DNA of 64,000 nucleotides, from assembly GCF_004295345.1 (NCBI RefSeq), contig NZ_CP036200.1, positions 2,717,001 through 2,781,000 of the forward strand, written 5' to 3'. The DNA comes from Shewanella maritima (GTDB lineage: Bacteria > Pseudomonadota > Gammaproteobacteria > Enterobacterales > Shewanellaceae). Under the pieces are notes generated by a model. It worked only from the letters and a program-made list of their open reading frames with translations, was not told the DNA's origin and did no database searches. Of this stretch, positions 57,130-64,000 are shown one piece after another. How positions within the stretch are numbered: position 1 is the stretch's first letter; the number at the start of each line of letters is the position of its first letter. The position numbers and the translations under genes were made by a program.

Positions 57130-58350
57130 ATGGCATTATTTGAATATCGCGGAAGAGACGCACAAGGGCAGTCAGTAAAAGCCCAGCTTGAAGCTGCCAG
57201 CGAGAGTGCTGCAGCGGATACCTTGCTGTCTCGCGGTATTATTCCACTAGAGTTACGAGAGGTAAAACAGGGCAAGGGGATTTCACTTGCGAGTATTTTC
57301 GGCAGTAAGGTTTCGTTAGAAGAACTGCAAATTTTTACTCGCCAGATGTACTCGTTAACGCGATCAGGTATTCCTATTCTTCGGGCTATTGCTGGATTGT
57401 CTGAAACCACCCACTCTCAAAGGATGAAAGATGCGCTTGATGATATTTCTGAGCAGCTTACATCTGGTCGCCCGCTTTCATCGGCGATGAATCAGCACCC
57501 TGATGTGTTCGATTCTTTATTTGTGTCTATGGTTCATGTCGGCGAAAACACAGGTAAGCTAGATGAGGCTTTTCTACAGTTGTCAGGTTACATCGAGCGC
57601 GAGCAGGAAACTCGCAGGCGAATTAAGTCGGCGATGCGCTACCCTATGTTTGTTTTGCTCGCCATTGCACTAGCAATGGTGATCCTCAATATCATGGTGA
57701 TCCCTAAGTTTGCAGATATGTTCTCGCGCTTCGGCGCTGAGCTGCCTTGGGCAACGAAACTACTTATTTCAACATCTAACCTTTTTGTGAATTACTGGCC
57801 GCACATGCTGGTGGCATTAGTTGGTGTTGTGGTTGGCGTTCGAGTATGGCACCAAACAGAAAAAGGTGAGAAACAGTGGGATAAGTGGAAGATGCACATT
57901 CCAGCTGTTGGCTCCATTATTGAGCGTTCGACCCTGTCACGTTATTGCCGCAGCTTCTCGATGATGCTCAGCGCTGGTGTGCCAATGACACAAGCATTAA
58001 GTTTGGTTGCTGATGCGGTCGACAACGCCTATATGCATGACAAAATCGTTAACATGCGACGCGGTATTGAATCGGGTGAGTCAATGCTTAGGGTGTCCAA
58101 CAACAGTGAGATGTTTACACCCTTAGTGCTGCAAATGGTTGCTGTAGGTGAAGAAACTGGACAAATCGATCAGCTACTTACCGATGCTGCAGACTTTTAT
58201 GAAGGTGAGGTTGATTATGACCTCAAGAATTTGACCGCTAAGTTAGAGCCAATCTTAATTGGTTTTGTTGCAGGAATAGTGCTCATTCTAGCCTTGGGTA
58301 TTTACCTGCCTATGTGGGATATGCTCAATGTTGTGAAAGGTGGCGGTTAG
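57130..58350 (+). CDS. mshG: MSHA platform protein MshG (PilC/GspF)
   Basis: 406 residues, two GspF domains (about 70-195 and 270-400) with three membrane helices; motifs FTRQMYSLTRSGIPILRAI and MVAVGEETGQIDQLL. Inner-membrane platform that couples MshE to pilin incorporation. Stop overlaps the mshF start by one base (TAGTG). Confidence 0.95.
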   Translation: MALFEYRGRDAQGQSVKAQLEAASESAAADTLLSRGIIPLELREVKQGKGISLASIFGSKVSLEELQIFTRQMYSLTRSGIPILRAIAGLSETTHSQRMKDALDDISEQLTSGRPLSSAMNQHPDVFDSLFVSMVHVGENTGKLDEAFLQLSGYIEREQETRRRIKSAMRYPMFVLLAIALAMVILNIMVIPKFADMFSRFGAELPWATKLLISTSNLFVNYWPHMLVALVGVVVGVRVWHQTEKGEKQWDKWKMHIPAVGSIIERSTLSRYCRSFSMMLSAGVPMTQALSLVADAVDNAYMHDKIVNMRRGIESGESMLRVSNNSEMFTPLVLQMVAVGEETGQIDQLLTDAADFYEGEVDYDLKNLTAKLEPILIGFVAGIVLILALGIYLPMWDMLNVVKGGG

Positions 58351-58916
58351 TGGAAAAGCAACAATTCGCCGAGCATGACATTATCAAGGCTTATGGTCGC
58401 ATCATATCCGTTACGATTTTAGTCATAGTGCTAGGTGTTTTGGGATATAGGCATTTTAGCTCCATCCCAAGTCTGGTGGGGCAGAGTCTGGCAATCGAGC
58501 ATAAACGTTTGCTTAATATCTTGGCTATGGTTCGCAGCCAGTGGCTGTCGTCAGGTCGTCCTTCTAGCTTGCTGTTAGATTGGGATAGCTTGGCCTCAAA
58601 TATGCAGGCATCTAATCAAGGTGTAACTGGTCAAGATAATGGCGCAAACTCAAGCGAAGACGAGACCGATTTAAGTAACTTAGGTTTTACCGATAATAGA
58701 ATCTCGCTTTCTGCTAATGGTTGGCCGTTATTAGAAACGGAAAATAAAGCGGGATGTTACCGTTTGTGGCATCAATTACTTGCCAGTAGTACAGATGAGC
58801 TGAGTGTTACCTATGATGCAAAAAATAAAATTTGCCGCTACATGGCCGATAACAATGATAGTGTCAGCTATCAAGTGAGCTCTGGGCGAGTGATTTATTT
58901 TGCGGGAGGCAATTAA
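58350..58916 (+). CDS. mshF: MSHA biogenesis protein MshF
   Basis: 188 residues from the GTG at 58350, which overlaps the mshG stop; the longer frame into mshG is ignored. One N-terminal membrane helix (19-37), then a poorly conserved periplasmic domain. Identified by position between mshG and mshB and by topology; the family is divergent. Confidence 0.75.
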   Translation: MEKQQFAEHDIIKAYGRIISVTILVIVLGVLGYRHFSSIPSLVGQSLAIEHKRLLNILAMVRSQWLSSGRPSSLLLDWDSLASNMQASNQGVTGQDNGANSSEDETDLSNLGFTDNRISLSANGWPLLETENKAGCYRLWHQLLASSTDELSVTYDAKNKICRYMADNNDSVSYQVSSGRVIYFAGGN

Positions 58917-59286
58917 CCCTGCTTAAAGCTTAATCAACTTAACTAAAGATAGGTAAAGTTAGCTAAAGTAAGGTGCAACCCGAGTTGGAACGGGTTTTAA
59001 TATTTGTGAGTAATTGTCAAAAAGTGGCATACAAACCGTTAATAATACTTGTGTATTACGGTTGGTTATTTTAATTTAGCTGCTAATATTAATACTAGGT
59101 ATTTAGTAGCTGTAATTATCATTAAAGTTATTGAATTGTAACAAGGTTAGTAGGGTTTTATTGTGGTTTTCTATTCCACTATAGAGCAGATTTTTGAGTA
59201 GGTTAGTGACTAACTTTGTAGAACTGAGTCTTTATACGTGATTTGTGGGTTACTCAATGGGGTAGCTAGGTTTAAAAGGTGATTTT
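58917..59286 (+). other. intergenic region before the pilin genes
   Basis: 370 bp, AT-rich. It should carry the promoter of the mshB-mshA transcript, which must be strong for a major pilin. No hairpin or clear -24/-12 element found. Confidence 0.45.
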
Positions 59287-59892
59287 ATGGTTACAAAGCA
59301 AAAAGGCTTCTCGTTAATCGAACTGGTTATCGTGATTGTGATTTTAGGTTTATTGGCTGCAACAGCTATTCCGCGTTTTTTAAACGTAACTGATGATGCT
59401 GAGAATGCGAGTATCGACGGTGTTGCTGGTGGTTTATCGACTGCGGTAGGCTTTGTGCGAGCACAGTGGGAAGTTGATGGTCGCCGTAATACTGCAGTGA
59501 TTTTAGATGGCACCAGTATCTCATTAGACACTCGTTTTGGTTTTCCAACAGGCTTAACCAATACCGATGTTACTTCAGTAACAGACACGCACTGTCAGGA
59601 AATCTTTAATAACGTGCTGCAAAGTGCGCCTCGTAACGTACTTTATAATGCTGATGCTCGTAACCAACGCTACACGGTACGCGTACTCAATGGCGTAGGC
59701 GGCAGCTCAACAGCTATTGATGGCACAACGGTTTCTGGCATTGACCTATGTGTATACCACCAGGTTGCGTCGCTAGTGCTAAACCAAACTACAGGTGTAC
59801 CAACGCCTGCTCCAGATTTAAATACAGCCGGTGCTAAAGGCATTACCTATAACCCAGCAACGGGTCAGGTATTGTCATTCACTAATAACTAA
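59287..59892 (+). CDS. mshB: MSHA pilin protein MshB
   Basis: 201 residues. Prepilin leader MVTKQKG, cleavage before F, then FSLIELVIVIVILGLLAATAIPRF with Glu5. Cysteines at the end of the body (DTHCQEIF, GIDLCVYH). It differs from the MshA-like set in the segment after the helix (NVTDDAENASIDGVAGG) and is followed by them, as mshB is elsewhere. Confidence 0.88.
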   Translation: MVTKQKGFSLIELVIVIVILGLLAATAIPRFLNVTDDAENASIDGVAGGLSTAVGFVRAQWEVDGRRNTAVILDGTSISLDTRFGFPTGLTNTDVTSVTDTHCQEIFNNVLQSAPRNVLYNADARNQRYTVRVLNGVGGSSTAIDGTTVSGIDLCVYHQVASLVLNQTTGVPTPAPDLNTAGAKGITYNPATGQVLSFTNN

Positions 59893-59954
59893 AACAGATT
59901 CAAATCTATACGATAGCCTGGCTATCAAGTCAGAAATGCTAAGAGGTCGTTAAC

Positions 59955-60464
59955 ATGCAAAAGCAACAAGGTTTTACATTAATTGAGTTGGTGGTAGTTA
60001 TCATCATCCTGGGTATTTTGGCGGTTACTGCTGCTCCTAAATTCATCAACTTACAAGGCGATGCTCGCGTATCTGCTCTTCAAGGTTTAAAAGCATCTAT
60101 TCAAGGTGCAAACACTTTAGTCTATTCTAAAGCTGCTTTAGCGGGCAAAGAGAAGGGCACTAGTCAAACGGTTACCATCTCTGGTGATGCATCAGCAAGC
60201 CCTGCAACTAACGTAGACGTGACAACTGATTATGGCTACATGACAGCATTGCTTGTTAATTTTCAAAATGCAGTGCAAATTGATGTCGCTGCTGGCACAG
60301 ACCCTGGAGCCGCAGGTTTAACAACCGAGTGGATTTTCGATGCTGCTACAGGTGATTTTTGGCAAGTAGGTGCCCCATCAACATGCAAGCTAACATACAC
60401 TGCTGCAGCATCTGCTGGTGCGTTACCGACGTTTTCAGCTATCCCAGCAGCAACTGATTGTTAA
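59955..60464 (+). CDS. mshA: MshA-like major pilin, copy 1
   Basis: 169 residues. Leader MQKQQG, then [53 protein letters not shown]. Body ends with two cysteines (APSTCKLTY ... ATDC) that close the C-terminal disulfide loop. Nearest to mshB and with a good Shine-Dalgarno, it is the best candidate for the major subunit. Confidence 0.92.
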   Translation: MQKQQGFTLIELVVVIIILGILAVTAAPKFINLQGDARVSALQGLKASIQGANTLVYSKAALAGKEKGTSQTVTISGDASASPATNVDVTTDYGYMTALLVNFQNAVQIDVAAGTDPGAAGLTTEWIFDAATGDFWQVGAPSTCKLTYTAAASAGALPTFSAIPAATDC

Positions 60465-60491
60465 TAATAAGAAGTAATTTCGGAGTTACAA

Positions 60492-60982
60492 ATGCGTAAG
60501 CAACAAGGTTTTACACTGATCGAATTAGTAGTAGTCATCATTATTCTAGGTATCTTAGCGGTTACTGCTGCACCTAAGTTTATAAACTTGCAGGGTGATG
60601 CTTACACCTCGACTTTAAATGGTTTGAAAGGTTCGTTACAAGGTGCAAATACCTTGGTTTACTCGAAAGCTGCTATTGCAGGCCAAGAGAAAGGTGATGA
60701 TGAAACTGTCGCGATTAGTGATACCGATAACGTGTCGGCTCGATACGGGTATTTACAAAACGATGCAACTTCAATCACTACGGCTTTGCAACTCGATACA
60801 ACGTCGGAGTGGACAATTGTAGCGGGTAGTGATCAAACTGAAGCTACTGTTTTATATCAAACTAACTCTCCATATGATGACGGTACAGGTTCAAGCCCTG
60901 CAGTTGATTGTCATTTAGAGTATACCCAGCTCAATCTGCTGGTGCCTTACCTACGTATGAAGTGAAAGCTACAGGTTGCTAA
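60492..60982 (+). pseudogene. MshA-like pilin, copy 2, frameshifted near the 3' end
   Basis: The open frame gives 157 residues, ending LEYTQLNLLVPYLRMK. Adding one C to the run 60925-60927 restores LEYTPAQSAGALPTYEVKATGC and a TAA at 60980-60982, the normal pilin ending with its second cysteine (163 residues). Leader MRKQQG and helix identical to copy 1. The break may be real or a base-calling error; if real, the disulfide loop is lost. A terminator follows at 61001. Confidence 0.88.
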
Positions 60983-61000
60983 TTAGCTAAATCTAAATTT

Positions 61001-61031
61001 AAAAGCCCACTCTTATGAAGTGGGCTTTTTT
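61001..61031 (+). terminator. rho-independent terminator after pilin copy 2
   Basis: AAGCCCACT-cttatga-AGTGGGCTT followed by TTTT. It separates mshB and pilins 1-2 from pilin 3. Confidence 0.92.
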
Positions 61032-61174
61032 GTGTCTGGAGCTTGTTAGTTAATTCAATTACAACCAGAGTATTAATTGAACAGACAAAGTTGGATATAA
61101 TCTGTGCGGTTGCCTAGCTTGGTCTATGATAGTTGGGCAAGTATTTGATTTATTTGTGGTGAGATGGAATAACG

Positions 61175-61708
61175 ATGATTAACTCTGTAAAAATGGCGCG
61201 AGGGTTCACCCTTATTGAGCTTGTTGTAGTCATTATAATTTTAGGTATTTTGGCGGTAGTCGCTGCGCCTAAGTTTATAAATTTGCAAACCGATGCGCGC
61301 ACTTCTACGTTGAATGGTTTGAAAGGGGCAATTCAAGGGGCGAATACTATCGCTTATTCAAAGGCGGCCATTAATGGTGTGCAAGATGTAGGTGATGCTG
61401 TGGCTTCAGATAGTGGCACGTCTAGGGTCGATATCGGCACAGGCACAGACGCTAAACTTAATTTTGGGTATTTGCAGTCAACAGACGTTGAGTTAATTAA
61501 TGCCATGGATATTTCATTAGATACAGACCCAAGTAACTCTGCTGATTGGTACATTGAGTTAGGCGAAGATGGTGCTAAAACAGCTAAGTTATTTCAGGCT
61601 GGCTCGCCTTATATTGCCGATGACACTAAAGAGTGTTTTTTAGAGTACACGCCCGCAGCTGCAGCTGATCAAATTCCTACCTATGTGGTTAAAGCGAGTG
61701 GCTGTTAA
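61175..61708 (+). CDS. MshA-like pilin, copy 3
   Basis: 177 residues from the ATG at 61175 (leader MINSVKMARG) or M7 at 61193. Helix [52 protein letters not shown]-terminal cysteine pair (KECFLEYTP ... KASGC). The preceding 190 bp contain a terminator, so it has its own promoter. Confidence 0.92.
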   Translation: MINSVKMARGFTLIELVVVIIILGILAVVAAPKFINLQTDARTSTLNGLKGAIQGANTIAYSKAAINGVQDVGDAVASDSGTSRVDIGTGTDAKLNFGYLQSTDVELINAMDISLDTDPSNSADWYIELGEDGAKTAKLFQAGSPYIADDTKECFLEYTPAAAADQIPTYVVKASGC

Positions 61709-61749
61709 TCGTCTTACTCTAGCTAGTCTTTAATCTGTTTATAACGAAT

Positions 61750-61782
61750 AATGCCAATACTTAATTTAGTCTTGGCATTTTT
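61750..61782 (+). terminator. terminator after pilin copy 3
   Basis: AATGCCAA / TTGGCATT with 14-base loop and T tract, about 40 bp after the stop. The remaining sequence to 62063 is AT-rich with no gene. Confidence 0.7.
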
Positions 61783-62063
61783 ACTTTTAACTACTTTCTA
61801 TTGTTTAAAGTCACAAGTGAATCTAAATGTTAACCTCAATGAGTTTAATGTTAAATTTTATTTTTATTCAGTGTGTTGTAATTGTCATATTTACAAAGTG
61901 TCACCATCAAATTATCTAAATCAGCTGGTTTGAGCGATATAATCCCTCCTATTCATTTTTTACTTGCACACCTTTCTAATTATCAAGCATGTGCCTTCGC
62001 TACCTTGTTTGGCTGGCTTTAGTTGGTGTGCAGTTTAAGAATTATCAAATCTGGAAATTATAT

Positions 62064-62600
62064 ATGCGTACACAGCAGGGCTTTACCCTTATTGAGCTTG
62101 TAGTGGTGATTATTATTTTGGGGATACTTGCGGTCGTTGCAGCTCCCAAATTTATCAACCTACAAGGCGATGCTCGTTTATCGACTCTAAAAGGTATGAA
62201 AGCTGCGATTCAAAGCGCCAATAGTTTGGTTTATTCAAAAGCCTCGCTTGCAGGAGAAGAGAAAAAACAAAGTGGTGAAGTGGATATTGGCTCAGTGGAC
62301 AAAGATGGTCACAAGCTTTACCTATATACAGCATACGGATATATAGGTGCCAGCATGCCTCAAGTTGGCCAGGTACTGGGGGAAAACTTTAACTTAGCGA
62401 CTAGTCGCACAGACCCCACTATTGCTGTTGATGAAGGTAGTGAGTGGACAGCCTATGATGGCAGTAACTCTCAAGGTATCAACCAGCTAACTATTTGGCA
62501 GAAGGGTGCACCAGCGAGCTGTGCTGTGCATTATTACCCAGCACAAAATGCTCAAAGCCAACCAACCTTTGGCCCTTTACCTGCAGCATCGGATTGCTAG
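62064..62600 (+). CDS. MshA-like pilin, copy 4
   Basis: 178 residues from the ATG at 62064 (leader MRTQQG); the frame is open further upstream, but those residues do not belong. Helix [20 protein letters not shown], then GMKAAIQSANSLVYSKASLAGEEKK. C-terminal cysteines in APASCAVHYYPAQ ... AASDC. 49 bp before copy 5, probably one transcript. Confidence 0.92.
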   Translation: MRTQQGFTLIELVVVIIILGILAVVAAPKFINLQGDARLSTLKGMKAAIQSANSLVYSKASLAGEEKKQSGEVDIGSVDKDGHKLYLYTAYGYIGASMPQVGQVLGENFNLATSRTDPTIAVDEGSEWTAYDGSNSQGINQLTIWQKGAPASCAVHYYPAQNAQSQPTFGPLPAASDC

Positions 62601-62649
62601 TTCCAAGTTAAAGTTATTTCGTTTTATTTACTACATTAAGAGAGTCAGT

Positions 62650-63165
62650 ATGAAGTCGTCTCAACAGGGTTTTACCCTTATTGAACTGGTCGTTGTGATC
62701 ATTATTCTTGGCATTTTAGCGGTCACTGCAGCACCGAAGTTTATTAATTTGCAAGGTGATGCCCGTGTATCAACACTGCAGGGGGTTAAGGCAGCAATTC
62801 AAGGCGGCAATACGCTGGTATATTCTAAGGCAGCACTTGCTGGCGAAGAGAAAAAAGGCGCAAATAGTGATCGTGGTAGCGTTGCGATTGATGCATTAAA
62901 AATTGTAAGTACTCGCTTTGGCTATATGGAAGGTAAACAGGCTGAGATTGTTAAAGCTGTACAACTAGATACAAGCGAGTGGACATTGACTGATGAGTCC
63001 ACTCCTGGTGTGGTTAAGATCCAGCAAGTGGGTGCGCCTGACAGTTGCTACATTCTATACACTGAAGCGCAAGCAGAAGGCGCATTACCTAGCTTTAGAA
63101 GTGATGTAAAAGCCGATCCTGCAGACACTGAATACTTAGCTATGCCACGCCCATCAGACTGCTAG
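62650..63165 (+). CDS. MshA-like pilin, copy 5
   Basis: 171 residues from the ATG at 62650 (leader MKSSQQG); the longer open frame overlaps copy 4 and is not used. Helix [46 protein letters not shown]-terminal cysteines in APDSCYILYTEAQ ... PSDC. Shares the AGEEKK segment with copy 4, so these two are the closest pair. A terminator follows. Confidence 0.92.
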   Translation: MKSSQQGFTLIELVVVIIILGILAVTAAPKFINLQGDARVSTLQGVKAAIQGGNTLVYSKAALAGEEKKGANSDRGSVAIDALKIVSTRFGYMEGKQAEIVKAVQLDTSEWTLTDESTPGVVKIQQVGAPDSCYILYTEAQAEGALPSFRSDVKADPADTEYLAMPRPSDC

Positions 63166-63256
63166 GCATTACTTGCAGTGAAATCATCCACAGTGACGGT
63201 CGCTGTTGTATGCCTAATAAGATAGTTGTTTAGGTGTTCATGGTAATTTGCTTCCT

Positions 63257-63282
63257 AAGCCCTCTTAGTTGAGGGCTTTTTT
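63257..63282 (+). terminator. rho-independent terminator after the pilin array
   Basis: AAGCCCTC-ttagtt-GAGGGCTTTTTT. The rest of 63166-63661 has no gene. Confidence 0.9.
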
Positions 63283-63487
63283 ACAAATAATTTTTAACTT
63301 TTTCTCTGCTAGTTATCGATTCTCAACTTATTTTTACTGATTTTTCAGCGAGTTTTTAGTCCAATTTTAAAACTATATACCTATTTATATCAGTATCTTA
63401 CCTCTGCTTGTTTATAGCTTTCGTCGCTTGAGGTTACAAGTGTTTCGTAATTTCTTACCTAGGGTTAACTTTTGTTGACGCAGATCA

Positions 63488-63509
63488 CGTTTTTGTTTGA
63501 TCAAAAACG
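63488..63509. promoter_or_regulatory. inverted repeat upstream of fadL, possible operator
   Basis: CGTTTTTG-tttgat-CAAAAACG, perfect 8-bp arms with 6-bp spacer, followed at 63512-63519 by the palindrome TCACGTGA. It lies about 150 bp before the fadL start. Which regulator uses it is unknown. Confidence 0.4.
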
Positions 63510-63661
63510 GTTCACGTGAGTTGCAATCCCTATATTTAGAAGTACACTTGCCCGCAATCGGGTGGAGCTTTTACTCTATTTATTGTTGTTCTCTAATATA
63601 TAAAAGCCATTAGCTCACAGCTCGAAATCACCAAACAACAAAAAAGAACTAGAGAGATTTC

Positions 63662-64000
63662 ATGAAAAAGTCAGTAGTAACATTGGCCGTAACTGCGGCT
63701 GTCTTAGGGATGAGTTCACAGGCATCTGCGGCGGGCTTTCAGTTAGCTGAATACTCAGCTACAGGTATGGGCCGCGCATTTGCTGGTGAAGCGGCAATGG
63801 CTGACAACGCTTCTGCTCAAGCTCGCAACCCCGCAATGTTGACTTACCTGGAAGGCCGTCAATTGTCAGCGGGTGGTATTTATATCCAACCAAATGTTGA
63901 TGTACTTGGTGATGTAGCAATTAGCTCACCACTTATTGGTGAAGACCCAATTGTGGTTAATGCTGATGCAAAAGACTTTGCAGGTAGCGCATTTGTACCT
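63662..64000 (+). CDS. fadL: FadL-family outer-membrane fatty-acid porin, 3' truncated
   Basis: The first 113 residues are in the window; the frame is open at the right edge. Signal peptide (1-23, ASA), then AGFQLAEYSATGMGRAFAGEAAMADNASAQARNPAMLTYL, the N-terminal plug (hatch) region conserved in FadL/TodX porins. Imports long-chain fatty acids or other hydrophobic molecules. AGAGAG precedes the ATG. Starts after the MSHA locus and is not part of it. Confidence 0.92.
   Translation, partial: MKKSVVTLAVTAAVLGMSSQASAAGFQLAEYSATGMGRAFAGEAAMADNASAQARNPAMLTYLEGRQLSAGGIYIQPNVDVLGDVAISSPLIGEDPIVVNADAKDFAGSAFVP

Noticed and set aside
1..64000. CRISPR arrays, tRNA/rRNA genes, prophage or integrase genes
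   Set aside because: No regularly spaced repeats, cloverleaf sequences, phage structural genes or recombinase genes were recognised on either strand.

Overview
The window looks like chromosomal DNA of a Shewanella-type gammaproteobacterium. The evidence is a tetraheme flavocytochrome c fumarate reductase of the Shewanella FccA type (27770-29554), an MSHA type IV pilus locus preceded by csrD/mshH (46688-63165), the priA/ftsN/hslVU neighbourhood, CpxRA with a Spy-like protein, and moderate GC content throughout. No tRNA, rRNA, CRISPR array, integrase or transposase gene was seen.

Layout. 1-9.4 kb: the end of a PepSY membrane protein gene, a LysR regulator divergent from a frameshifted Bcr/CflA-type efflux gene, a DTW-domain tRNA modification enzyme, a methyltransferase, a pair of M16 proteases (one active, one inactive lipoprotein) and a small protein with a CheZ-like DxxxQ motif. 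9.5-17.3 kb: trmL, then cpxA-cpxR, a thioredoxin/DsbD-like membrane protein and a Spy/CpxP-like protein. A perfect CpxR box lies between the last two. fieF follows. 17.5-23.7 kb: a PAS-GGDEF protein, a quinone oxidoreductase, an acidic-tailed unknown, a GNAT and galK-galM with a CRP-like site. 24-29.6 kb: a two-component system (periplasmic-binding-protein-type sensor kinase plus a degenerate NtrC-like regulator) divergent from fccA. The shared intergenic region has a CRP-like box and two 16-bp palindromes 30 bp apart.

29.7-35 kb is the accessory zone. A small palindromic repeat element (about 160 bp, other copies at 13.3-13.6 kb) splits a DUF2164 gene. There is a 57-residue secreted two-cysteine peptide gene that is easily missed, a secreted ankyrin protein, and two integron-type gene cassettes on the minus strand whose attC R'' boxes exactly complement the first bases of their own cassettes. 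35-46.5 kb is conserved housekeeping: DUF971, hslUV, ftsN, argS, priA, a FimV-like LysM protein, rpmE and malic enzyme.

46.7-63.2 kb holds csrD and the MSHA machinery: assembly proteins (mshI to mshN), the ATPase MshE with its c-di-GMP-binding N-terminus, platform mshG, mshF, mshB, then five tandem MshA-like pilins. The usual minor-pilin block (mshC, D, O, P, Q) is absent where it would be expected. A fadL-type porin gene starts at the right edge.

Four genes carry single-base frameshifts at homopolymer runs (efflux pump, cassette ORF, csrD, second MshA-like pilin). In each, restoring one base rebuilds a full-length family protein. This may be a property of the assembly rather than of the organism.
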